Translations under genes and position numbers: made by a program
Shown: piece after piece, positions 9,344 through 16,714 of the stretch
Layout: each line of letters opens with the position of its first letter
Position numbering within the stretch: the stretch's first letter is position 1
Origin: Candidatus Zhuqueibacterota bacterium
GTDB lineage: Bacteria > Zhuqueibacterota > Zhuqueibacteria > Oceanimicrobiales > Oceanimicrobiaceae
Reading direction: 5' to 3'
NCBI GenBank assembly: GCA_029261995.1
Contig: JAJDAF010000010.1
Coordinates: 260,767-324,766 of the forward strand
DNA length: 64,000 nt
The notes under the pieces: model-generated
The model's input: the letters and a program-made list of their open reading frames with translations, nothing else
The model's database searches: none
What the model was told of the DNA's origin: nothing

Positions 9344-10132
9344 ATGAATCCTAAGATAACAACTGCCATTGTCATCTTGTTGACTCAAGCCTGCGCATTG
9401 CTCGCCGGTACGCAGCGGGAGACTATCGAAAAAACTTTCCAAATGGGACCAGGCGGTGAGATCATCGTCAAGAACACGAATGGGCCCATTGTCGTGGAAA
9501 GCTGGTCTCGCAATGAGGTTCGCGTTGAGGTTGAGAAGACAGCGAAGGCCAGCAGTCATGAGCAAGCCAAAGACGCTCTTGAGCGGTTGCGGGTTGAGTT
9601 CGAACACCAAGCCAACTACCTTGAGATTGAAACAATCTACCCCAAAGTTCATTCCGGCTTTTTAGGCTCCTTGTTTGGGAATGACGTGGAACTGGCGGTT
9701 TCGTATCGTTTGCTGGTTCCGAAGCAAGCGCGACTCTCAGTGTCAACAGTCAATGGCAAGGTGACAATCGAGGAAGTGGACGGCATGATTCGAAGCAAGA
9801 CTACCAATGGTCGCATCGCCATTGCGCGCTCAAGCGGCGAGGTGGATGCAAAGGCCACCAACGGCAGCATCAAAGTTGAGTTGCTTGATGTCCACCAGGA
9901 CCAGGACATGTTTTTCAAGACCACGAACGGCTCCATCGATGTCACCTTCCCAAGCGATTTTCACGCCAACATTGATGCTCGTACCACCAATGGCTCGGTA
10001 AAAATCGACTTTCCAATTGAGATTCACGGCGAGTTGAGCAAGAAAAGAGTCAGGGGAACGATCAATGGCGGCGGTGGCGGTGTTCGCCTTCATACCACCA
10101 ACGGCACAATCCATCTGCGACAGGGCAGGTAG
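9344..10132 (+). CDS. secreted beta-solenoid protein with TNG repeats, DUF4097-like (paralogue 3)
   Basis: A 262-residue protein with a signal peptide (to about ALLAG). Repeats turn on Asn-Gly: TNGPIVV, VNGKVTI, TNGRIAI, TNGSIKV, TNGSIDV, TNGSVKI and TNGTIHL. The N-terminal third, including VESWSRNEVRVEVEKTAK, aligns by eye with paralogue 2 (VRSWDKDQVHLKITKRVW), so the two arose by duplication and then exchanged the turn sequence. It is 17 bases after paralogue 2 and is followed at once by a strong hairpin, which closes the operon. Function unknown; likely envelope-exposed. Confidence 0.78.
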   Translation: MNPKITTAIVILLTQACALLAGTQRETIEKTFQMGPGGEIIVKNTNGPIVVESWSRNEVRVEVEKTAKASSHEQAKDALERLRVEFEHQANYLEIETIYPKVHSGFLGSLFGNDVELAVSYRLLVPKQARLSVSTVNGKVTIEEVDGMIRSKTTNGRIAIARSSGEVDAKATNGSIKVELLDVHQDQDMFFKTTNGSIDVTFPSDFHANIDARTTNGSVKIDFPIEIHGELSKKRVRGTINGGGGGVRLHTTNGTIHLRQGR

Positions 10133-10138
10133 AACCAA

Positions 10139-10165
10139 AAACGGCGGAACTAGGTTCCGCCGTTT
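10139..10165 (+). terminator. perfect 12-bp hairpin after the DUF4097 trio
   Basis: Arms AAACGGCGGAAC and GTTCCGCCGTTT are exact reverse complements around a three-base loop. The hairpin begins six bases after the stop of paralogue 3. There is no long T run after it, only the TTT inside the arm, so termination may be imperfect. Confidence 0.75.
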
Positions 10166-10535
10166 AGGGAAAGGAGGGGTGGATGGAGAACTTGAGAATC
10201 TAAATTTTATTGGTCAGGCAGGTTGAGCATCCTGCGTCTATTCTGTTTTGATGTTTCTTAAACAACTTCTGTGCCATTCCCGGCGCGGCCTAATCTCTCT
10301 TATTTGTCGGTTAGTAAACACCTGTTAATTAATATGTTAATTTAATGAGCAGTGGAAAAGGCCATTATCCGTGTTGTGGAAATTCGCAAAAAATGGCGTC
10401 CGCAAGCTGACAGTGTTTCAGAACGAAACAGTGGGACGAAAACTCTTCAGGTCATCGAGGTGGCTGCAGACGATGAATCCCTTGACTTTCTAACTTAATC
10501 TCGCTACCTAACTCTATATTTTGGAGATCAAAAGA
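10166..10535. other. intergenic stretch, no clear gene
   Basis: About 370 bases with no convincing gene. The AT-rich part around 10310-10345 (TTAATTAATATGTTAATTTAA) could carry promoter elements but I see no well-spaced pair. A 48-codon GTG-started frame (10352-10498) exists but has no ribosome site and no recognisable motif, so I do not call it. Confidence 0.5.
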
Positions 10536-10766
10536 ATGCCACTAGTTCAATGCTCACGATGCAAGGAAAGAAAAGCGGGGTTAGATGAGCCGCCTCTCCC
10601 CGGAGAATTGGGAAACAAACTCATGCAGCAAACCTGTGATGGGTGTTGGCAGGCCTGGGTCAGCCAGCAACTCATGCTCATGAATGAGTATCGACTGAAC
10701 CCACTCGATGACGAGCACAACAAGTTCCTTGATGCCGAAATGATAAAGTTCTTGGCGCTCGAATAA
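10536..10766 (+). CDS. YggX-like Fe(2+)-trafficking family protein with two CxxC pairs
   Basis: A 76-residue protein. The segment LPGELGNKL...CWQAWVSQQLMLMNEYRLN...EHNKFLDAEMIKFL matches the YggX family almost position for position (E. coli: YPGELGKR, AWAQWQHKQTMLINEKKLN, EHRKLLEQEMVNFL). YggX proteins act in iron handling and protection of Fe-S clusters. Unlike the E. coli protein, which has one N-terminal Cys, this one has CSRC at residues 6-9 and CDGC near residue 36, enough to bind a metal tetrahedrally. The start ATG 10536 is preceded by GGAG. An aldehyde dehydrogenase follows 22 bases later. Confidence 0.82.
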   Translation: MPLVQCSRCKERKAGLDEPPLPGELGNKLMQQTCDGCWQAWVSQQLMLMNEYRLNPLDDEHNKFLDAEMIKFLALE

Positions 10767-10788
10767 CTTTCTCATAATCAGCGGAGAT

Positions 10789-12417
10789 ATGATGACCGTG
10801 ACCGCCGAACAATCCAACTCGAAGCACGAGAAATATGGTGAATCTCACGATCCCAGGACCGGCAAGTCGGTTGGGGAGTTTGAGTTGACCAACCCGGCAG
10901 ATATGGATGAACTCGTCGCAAGCTCACGTGTTGCCGGTCGGAATTGGGCGAGCATCACTCTAAAAACCAGGGTTGCTGTGATACGCCGGGCCTACCACGA
11001 ATTCTTTGTGGCCCGAGATGAGCTGGCTTTGACCATTTCGAAGGAAACTGGAAAGCCACTTGCGGAGGCCTATTCCAGTGAGGTTTTGCCTGCGTTGGAC
11101 TGTTTCAAGTACTACATCAAAAATATCAAAACATTTTTGGCACGGGGTTCCATTGGTGCTATCAATCCGCTTCTGAAGTTCCGCCGCGGCTATGTCCGTT
11201 ACGAACCGCTTGGCGTGGTGGCGGTGATTTCGCCCTGGAACTACCCGCTGCTTCTCGCCGTACAGCACATTGTGCCAGCCATTCTCTGCGGAAATGCAGT
11301 TGTTCACAAGCCGTCTGAGTACACAACGCTAACCGGCCTCAAAATACTTGAGGTGCTGGGACGTGCGTCTCTGCCCGGGAATGTGCTGACCGTGGTCACC
11401 GGCTTTGCGGACGTGGGCCGCGCTTTGGTGCAATCCAATCTCGACAAGATTTTCTTTGTCGGCAGCACTTCGGTTGGCCTGCGAATCTATCAAGATGCTG
11501 CCAACTCGCTCGTGCCCGTAAACATGGAACTCGGTGGTAGCGATGCCATGATCGTTTTGGAGGACGCACCATTCGAGCGTGCCATCCGAGGTGCAGTGTG
11601 GGGCGCCTTCTGCAATGCTGGACAGGCGTGCGTCTCGGTTGAACGCCTTCTGGTTCACGACTCAATTTATGATAAGTTTGTTGCAAGACTGGTTGAGCAA
11701 GTGCATCAGTTGAAGCTTTGCCAGGACGACCCAAGCCATGGTGACTTGGGCTGCCTTGTCAACCAAACACAATTCGAAAAAATCCAACAGCTTGTTGATG
11801 ATGCCCGTCGAGCAGGGGCGACCATACGCTGCGGCGGCAAACCGCGGCCTGAACACGGGCCACTCTATTATGAGCCCACCGTGATCACGGATACCTCTGG
11901 CGCCATGGCGATTTCGCGACAGGAGATTTTTGGCCCCATCGTGGTTGTAACTCCATTTGGATCGGACGAAGAAGCGGTGTCGATGGCAAACAATTCTGAG
12001 TTTGGATTGTCCTCAAGCGTCTGGACCCGTGATCGAAAGCGAGGGGAGTTCCTGGCTGAGAAGATTGAGGCAGGTTCCGTGCTCGTAAACGATGGCCTAT
12101 CTCATCTCGCGCAATTCGAGGCGCCGTATTCCGGTTACAAAAACAGCGGGCTGGGCACTGGCCATGGACCCTGGGGGATTTTGGAAATGGTTCACGCCAA
12201 ATACGTTAGCGTGGATCGCAGGTTCTTGTCCGGGCTTCTTCGAGTGGTATGCCCGCCTCTGGGCAGCAACAATGTTTGGTGGTTCAAATATGGCCCTGCC
12301 GTTGTTGACGACTTGAAGGCGTTCGCGAACTTGCTACATGCCAAATCGCTTTGGACGAGACTGTCGTCAGTTCCAAGGGCTACAAAAGCGCTTTTCAGGC
12401 GGCGATATCTCGAATAA
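10789..12417 (+). CDS. aldehyde dehydrogenase family protein
   Basis: A 542-residue NAD(P)-dependent aldehyde dehydrogenase. The catalytic residues are visible: Glu about 247 in MELGGSD and Cys about 281 in CNAGQACVSV; the cofactor loop FVGSTSVG and the motif SPWNYPLLLAVQ are also present. The C-terminal 70 residues beyond the usual core, with a hydrophobic stretch and many basic residues, resemble membrane-associated fatty-aldehyde dehydrogenases; this is inference. ATG 10789 and ATG 10792 are adjacent; the second has the better spacing from GCGGAG. The next genes are a CDP-alcohol phosphotransferase fusion and others, 295 bases downstream behind their own promoters, so a shared pathway is possible but unproven. 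Confidence 0.92.
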   Translation: MMTVTAEQSNSKHEKYGESHDPRTGKSVGEFELTNPADMDELVASSRVAGRNWASITLKTRVAVIRRAYHEFFVARDELALTISKETGKPLAEAYSSEVLPALDCFKYYIKNIKTFLARGSIGAINPLLKFRRGYVRYEPLGVVAVISPWNYPLLLAVQHIVPAILCGNAVVHKPSEYTTLTGLKILEVLGRASLPGNVLTVVTGFADVGRALVQSNLDKIFFVGSTSVGLRIYQDAANSLVPVNMELGGSDAMIVLEDAPFERAIRGAVWGAFCNAGQACVSVERLLVHDSIYDKFVARLVEQVHQLKLCQDDPSHGDLGCLVNQTQFEKIQQLVDDARRAGATIRCGGKPRPEHGPLYYEPTVITDTSGAMAISRQEIFGPIVVVTPFGSDEEAVSMANNSEFGLSSSVWTRDRKRGEFLAEKIEAGSVLVNDGLSHLAQFEAPYSGYKNSGLGTGHGPWGILEMVHAKYVSVDRRFLSGLLRVVCPPLGSNNVWWFKYGPAVVDDLKAFANLLHAKSLWTRLSSVPRATKALFRRRYLE

Positions 12418-12518
12418 GCGCCGTAAGGGTATTCTTGGCGGCGCGTGTAGTACTGTTGTGTGGTCTCCAAGGTGAGAAGAATATGTTAACTTTCGTTAAG
12501 ATTTCGGCGGCATTTCGC

Positions 12519-12547
12519 TTGACATTACCGGGCAACATTGCTATCTT
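12519..12547 (+). promoter_or_regulatory. sigma70-type promoter, upstream copy
   Basis: TTGACA at 12519-12524, exactly 17 bases, then TATCTT at 12542-12547. The -35 box is consensus and the -10 box matches four of six positions. It lies in the gap before the nucleotidyltransferase fusion gene and is followed 42 bases later by a second, stronger promoter. Confidence 0.6.
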
Positions 12548-12560
12548 TGAGTCGTTTTAC

Positions 12561-12589
12561 TTGACATCATGTGATTCATTTTGTATATT
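12561..12589 (+). promoter_or_regulatory. sigma70-type promoter, downstream copy
   Basis: TTGACA at 12561-12566, exactly 17 bases, then TATATT at 12584-12589. The -35 box is consensus and the -10 box is near consensus. Transcription would begin near 12596, leaving a leader of about 115 bases before ATG 12713 that contains a hairpin. Confidence 0.75.
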
Positions 12590-12644
12590 CACGGCTTGAA
12601 ATTTATGACAGGATCGTTGTGAGATCCAATCCGATTTCATGCTG

Positions 12645-12674
12645 AGGGTGGATCATCAGACCACCCTTTGTTTT
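12645..12674 (+). terminator. leader hairpin with U-rich tail (attenuator or terminator)
   Basis: AGGGTGG at 12645-12651 pairs exactly with CCACCCT at 12661-12667 around a nine-base loop, and TTGTTTT follows. It sits downstream of both tandem promoters and upstream of the fusion gene. It could terminate part of the transcripts in the leader, or end transcription coming from the aldehyde dehydrogenase. Confidence 0.5.
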
Positions 12675-12712
12675 AGAGCGTCGAAGTTTACTATACTGGA
12701 GTGGAGAGAAAT

Positions 12713-14266
12713 ATGGGCTTGAATCTGCGCGGAAATGGTACGTTTTCTTCATACATGCCTTCCGACGACCCTTCTGTAATAAAGCAAGATATTTTCGGAG
12801 ATGTTGGAAAAGGACCCATCACCAAAGCCGTCATTATCGCCGCCGGCAATGGCAGTCGATTACAAGGTTACCAGGATGGCTGTCCAAAGCCGCTTCTGAC
12901 GGTCGGCGGTGTGCACCTTCTGCAACGCGTAATCCTGTCGGCAAAGAAGATCGGGATCACTGAGTTTGTCATCGTGATTGGCTACCAGGCTGCACGCATT
13001 CGCCGGACGATCAACCGCAAGAAGCTCGGAGTGAAGATCACCTGGGTCAGGAATCTTGACTGGCGTCAGCCGAACGGCGTTTCCGTGCTCAAGGCGAGGC
13101 GGCACGTTTATGGCAAATTTCTACTCTTCATGTCTGACCACATCTTCGACTATAAGATTCTGAACAAGATCAAAAATGTTGATCTGGGTAACGACGGTGG
13201 ATTGCTGTGCATCGATCACAATCTGACTCGCATTCCCAATCTGGATGATGCAACCAAAGTCCGAACAGAAAACAGCAGACTCATTAATCTGGATAAAAGT
13301 TTGGCGGATTTTAACGCCATCGATACAGGAATCTTCGTATGCACGCCCGATTTGTTCGATGCCCTAGGCCAGAGTCAGGACACAGGTGACTTTTCCCTGA
13401 GCGGAGGCATTCGTGTTTTGGCTCAGGACGGCAGGATGCGTACGTTTGATATCGGCGATTCATTCTGGCAGGATGTCGATACGATTCCAGACGCCAAGTA
13501 CGCTGAGAGGTTGTTGCTGCGGGCCACTCGCTCCAAGGGCGATGGGATTATTGCCAAGACCATCAATCGCAGGGTATCCAATCGGATTACGAAACTTCTG
13601 CTAAAAACGCCGATTACTCCAAATCAGATTTCTGTTTTCAATCTGTTCTTTTCATTTTTCATCGCATGGGTGGTCTCGTTCGGGACGCCATTGACTACCA
13701 TTGTCGCTGGGCTTCTTTTCCAACTCGCGTCCATCATCGATGGTTGCGATGGCGAGGTTGCGCTTATCAAGCTTCAGGATTCGAAGTTCGGCGCTTTTGT
13801 CGATACCATCACAGACCATCTGTCCTATGTGAGTTTTGTGGTTGGTGTGACGATAGGTGTGTTCAACGCCACCGGAAGTTCGTTGGTTTTTCTATCGACC
13901 GGACTGGCTGTTTTCGGGCTTCTATTCGCGCTCAATATGGCCCGGATCTATATTAAGAAACATGACTCCGCGAGTTTACGCACTCTGAGCGATGGCATCG
14001 CCTCTCTCAACAACTCCGGGCAAAAAGTGTGGTATCTGAAGTTGTTTGGAGTCATGCACCACTTCGGTCGTCGGGATTTGTTTTCATTCAGCGCCATGCT
14101 CATCATGTTGGGCGGAAATATTACTGCGGTGTATGCCGCGCTCATGTTCTTTCTAAGCATTATAAGCGTCGGAATACCTCTCTCGGTTGCCTACCTTCTC
14201 TCAAGGAATAGTCAGTTCAGCATCGTTGAGTCAGCTCGAAGGTTCATGGCGAAGATTGCGGGCTGA
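12713..14266 (+). CDS. nucleotidyltransferase/CDP-alcohol phosphotransferase fusion (IPCT-DIPPS-like)
   Basis: A 517-residue two-domain enzyme. Residues about 37-280 form a sugar-nucleotidyltransferase fold, opening with AVIIAAGNGSRL and CPKPLLTVGG. Residues about 285-517 form an integral-membrane CDP-alcohol phosphotransferase, with the motif DGCDGEVA (D343, D346) continuing FGAFVDTITD (G360, D364, D368). The usual Arg after the motif Ala is Leu here (L351). This order matches the bifunctional inositol-1-phosphate cytidylyltransferase/di-inositol-phosphate-phosphate synthase, so the enzyme probably activates a phospho-alcohol with CTP and couples it to a second alcohol at the membrane. The true substrate is unknown. 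Start ATG 12713 has GGAG six bases upstream; a radical SAM gene follows after 20 bases. Confidence 0.87.
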   Translation: MGLNLRGNGTFSSYMPSDDPSVIKQDIFGDVGKGPITKAVIIAAGNGSRLQGYQDGCPKPLLTVGGVHLLQRVILSAKKIGITEFVIVIGYQAARIRRTINRKKLGVKITWVRNLDWRQPNGVSVLKARRHVYGKFLLFMSDHIFDYKILNKIKNVDLGNDGGLLCIDHNLTRIPNLDDATKVRTENSRLINLDKSLADFNAIDTGIFVCTPDLFDALGQSQDTGDFSLSGGIRVLAQDGRMRTFDIGDSFWQDVDTIPDAKYAERLLLRATRSKGDGIIAKTINRRVSNRITKLLLKTPITPNQISVFNLFFSFFIAWVVSFGTPLTTIVAGLLFQLASIIDGCDGEVALIKLQDSKFGAFVDTITDHLSYVSFVVGVTIGVFNATGSSLVFLSTGLAVFGLLFALNMARIYIKKHDSASLRTLSDGIASLNNSGQKVWYLKLFGVMHHFGRRDLFSFSAMLIMLGGNITAVYAALMFFLSIISVGIPLSVAYLLSRNSQFSIVESARRFMAKIAG

Positions 14267-14286
14267 CCATTGCTGAGTAGAGAAAA

Positions 14287-15288
14287 ATGCTGATTGAGAC
14301 TTCGAACAAGGTGGCGCTGCATCGTCGCGTTAAACGGCTCAAGCAAAAATTTATGCCGGCCGGGCCGTCTGCCGCATCCGTGCCTTTCATGGAGTATGTG
14401 AAATACCACTACTTCACCAACTTCACGCCATCATTTCCTCAAATCATACAAGTGCAGACCCAGTACGGCTGCAACGCTCGTTGCGTTTTTTGTCCCATGG
14501 GGCGCGAGGAGAATCAGATCAAGGGCAGGATGGACAACGCGACTTTCGAGAAGATCGTCGAAGAAGCAGTCGCCAACAACGTCAAGGTCCTGAGTCCGTA
14601 CTTGCAGAACGACCCACTCGTGGATAAGCAGATGCACGAACGCATCAAGAGCATCCGGTCCGTTCGTGGCAGCAAGCTTTATCCGAAGACCAAGATCATA
14701 ACGAATGGCGGACTTCTGTCCGAAGAAAAGTCTCAGGATCTGATTGAGGCAGGCCTGGAATACATCGTCTTCAGCGTGCATGGCGTCGAGAAGCAGATTT
14801 ACGACGACATCATGCAGGGGCCGAAGTTCGAGACCGTGGTTGAAAACATCGAGCGGTTTGTTCGGGTCAAAGAGAAATTGGGCGCAAAGAATCCTCATAT
14901 TGAAGTCTGGGCTGTCCTTACAAAAGAAGTAGAGGCTCAACTTGAAGACATGAAGCGATTCTGGCGCGAGCGGGGCGTGAGTTTCAAGGGACGGCAGCTC
15001 GACAACCGGGCCAATCCAGATATTGTTGACACTTCAGAGATGGCAAGTTCCGATGTGGAGTGGAAATTTGCGCATCACTGCACTATCCCATACTGGCGCG
15101 CGTGGATTTTGTGGAATGGCGATATGGTGCTCTGTTGCGTCGATTGGGAGCGGACCCAGGTCTTTGGGAACATCAACGACAGCTCCATACGGGAGATTTG
15201 GAACGGCGAACCCTACAAAGCCTACCGTCGGCGCATGAAAGAACGCAACCTCGCCGGAACCCTTTGCGAACATTGCCAGGGGACCTGA
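14287..15288 (+). CDS. radical SAM/SPASM domain protein
   Basis: A 333-residue enzyme. The radical SAM cluster motif is C62-x3-C66-x2-C69 (CNARCVFC), and the barrel runs to about residue 250. The C-terminal part has a SPASM-like cluster region (HHCTIPYWRAWILWNGDMV then LCCVDW, and LCEHCQG near the end), with the typical IREIWNGEPYKAYRR segment. SPASM proteins use auxiliary Fe-S clusters to modify peptides or small molecules. There is no small peptide gene next to it that I can see, and its neighbours are lipid and export proteins, so a non-peptide substrate is at least as likely. It follows the fusion enzyme by 20 bases in the same operon. Confidence 0.88.
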   Translation: MLIETSNKVALHRRVKRLKQKFMPAGPSAASVPFMEYVKYHYFTNFTPSFPQIIQVQTQYGCNARCVFCPMGREENQIKGRMDNATFEKIVEEAVANNVKVLSPYLQNDPLVDKQMHERIKSIRSVRGSKLYPKTKIITNGGLLSEEKSQDLIEAGLEYIVFSVHGVEKQIYDDIMQGPKFETVVENIERFVRVKEKLGAKNPHIEVWAVLTKEVEAQLEDMKRFWRERGVSFKGRQLDNRANPDIVDTSEMASSDVEWKFAHHCTIPYWRAWILWNGDMVLCCVDWERTQVFGNINDSSIREIWNGEPYKAYRRRMKERNLAGTLCEHCQGT

Positions 15289-15424
15289 GAACGTTCGCTC
15301 TCCCTTTCGGTTCAGCCAGTCTCTCCTCTGCAACCATCCATCCTTCCAAGTTGTTTGTTGGAACCTCTGTTCAAGATATTGAGTAGCATACAACAGTAAA
15401 ATTTGCCACAGTCACAGATATTGA

Positions 15425-16714
15425 ATGCTGCTTGACATTCAAAACAGGGTACTTCCATTGAGTTTCTCGCATTCAGGACAAGCACTTAGTCACATTCTGG
15501 CACTCTGCTTTGCGTGCAACGCATCTTTCTGCGAAGCGGCTGTCCCGCAGTCTTTCGGATTCAATGACATGAATGCGCAGGGGATGTTTGAGAGTTGGTT
15601 AAATGAAGTCCTGGCTGACTCCGCGAAAGTCGAGAAAGCGAGCAAGATGGAGAGGCAGCGACTCATTCAGGAGGCCTTTGATATCGAGCGACTGGCGCCG
15701 CAGGTCCTGCAAAAGGGCTGGCGACAGCTGAATGAGCTCGAAAAGGCGGAGTTCGAGACTGCGCTGGTGAGCTCGATTGCTCGTGAACTCGGGCGCTGGA
15801 TGCCGAACATTGACCAGAGCCCAAGTGTCGGGCACCTCAGTCTCATCGCAAAGGATGTCCGTGAACGTTTCACAAAGCTGACCTATACGCTTGACGCCAC
15901 CGGTAATGGCGACAAATTTACTCTTTTCATGTTGAAACAGCCCGACCGATCCTGGAAAATTACCAACATCAAGAGTGGCGGTGAATCCCTGCTGCGCCGT
16001 TACTACACGAAATGCGATGATGCTGTTGACGACTACTCATTCCGCTACCTCATCGCTGAACTCCGTGACGATGGCTACGTCGCTCTGGAAGACTTCGAAT
16101 CCAGCAAACCTGGCAGTTTGCCAGCTCACTGGACCTGGAAGAGCAAGGACGAGGACAAACACAAGCCCTACGTGGTGATAGAGGAGAATGGCAACCGTTA
16201 TCTTGCCGCAGATGATAGCGGCGAATCCGTGATACTTGGCAAGGATGTCCGCTGGAATCTAAAAAAATACCGCTATGTTTCCTTTCGTTGGCGCGGCAGA
16301 CATATGCCGACCGGCGGCGATGAGCGCTACGGCCGCACCAATGACAGTGCTGCTGCGGTCTATTTCATCTTCAAGAAGAAATTTGGTCTAATTCCCGAGT
16401 CCGTGAAGTATGTCTGGAGCACGACCCTGCCTGTGGGTGTCGCCACCAGGCGCAGCGGTACCGGACGTCCGTGGAATGTCGTGGCCGAGAGCGGTGATGA
16501 GCACCTGGGAGTGTGGCGAACCTACGTCTTCGATGCCTACGAAGCTTACAAGAAGACCTTTGGCAGCGAGCCGCCGGATAAGGCAATCGGCATTGGGATT
16601 CTGTCGGATGCCAATTCGACTCACTCGAAGGCCCACGCCGATTACGATGACATTCGAGCGCTGAAACATGCAGTTGCAGGCTCTGGCGTGGCCAAATTCC
16701 TGGACGCCGAATGA
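15425..16714 (+). CDS. MlaC-like domain fused to DUF3047
   Basis: A 429-residue exported protein; the N-terminal 40 residues include a hydrophobic signal-like stretch, but the exact start is uncertain (ATG 15425 lacks a ribosome site; TTG 15458 is an alternative). Residues about 50-205 resemble MlaC/Ttg2D lipid-binding proteins (WRQLNELEKAEFETALV, then SWKITNIKSGGESLLRRYY). Residues about 210-420 match DUF3047, with YVSFRWRGRHMPTGGDE, DSAAAVYFIFKKKF and the late IGIGILSDANST segment. I know of no experimental role for DUF3047. The 3' end overlaps the tolC start, so it belongs to the export set that follows. Confidence 0.72.
   Translation: MLLDIQNRVLPLSFSHSGQALSHILALCFACNASFCEAAVPQSFGFNDMNAQGMFESWLNEVLADSAKVEKASKMERQRLIQEAFDIERLAPQVLQKGWRQLNELEKAEFETALVSSIARELGRWMPNIDQSPSVGHLSLIAKDVRERFTKLTYTLDATGNGDKFTLFMLKQPDRSWKITNIKSGGESLLRRYYTKCDDAVDDYSFRYLIAELRDDGYVALEDFESSKPGSLPAHWTWKSKDEDKHKPYVVIEENGNRYLAADDSGESVILGKDVRWNLKKYRYVSFRWRGRHMPTGGDERYGRTNDSAAAVYFIFKKKFGLIPESVKYVWSTTLPVGVATRRSGTGRPWNVVAESGDEHLGVWRTYVFDAYEAYKKTFGSEPPDKAIGIGILSDANSTHSKAHADYDDIRALKHAVAGSGVAKFLDAE

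Noticed and set aside
10352-10498. 48-codon GTG-started frame between the DUF4097 trio and the YggX-like gene
   Set aside because: No ribosome site, no recognisable motif and no strong codon pattern; length is within chance.
12351-12599. 82-codon frame overlapping the aldehyde dehydrogenase end and the promoter region
   Set aside because: It covers two promoter -35/-10 pairs and lies out of frame with the dehydrogenase; not a likely gene.
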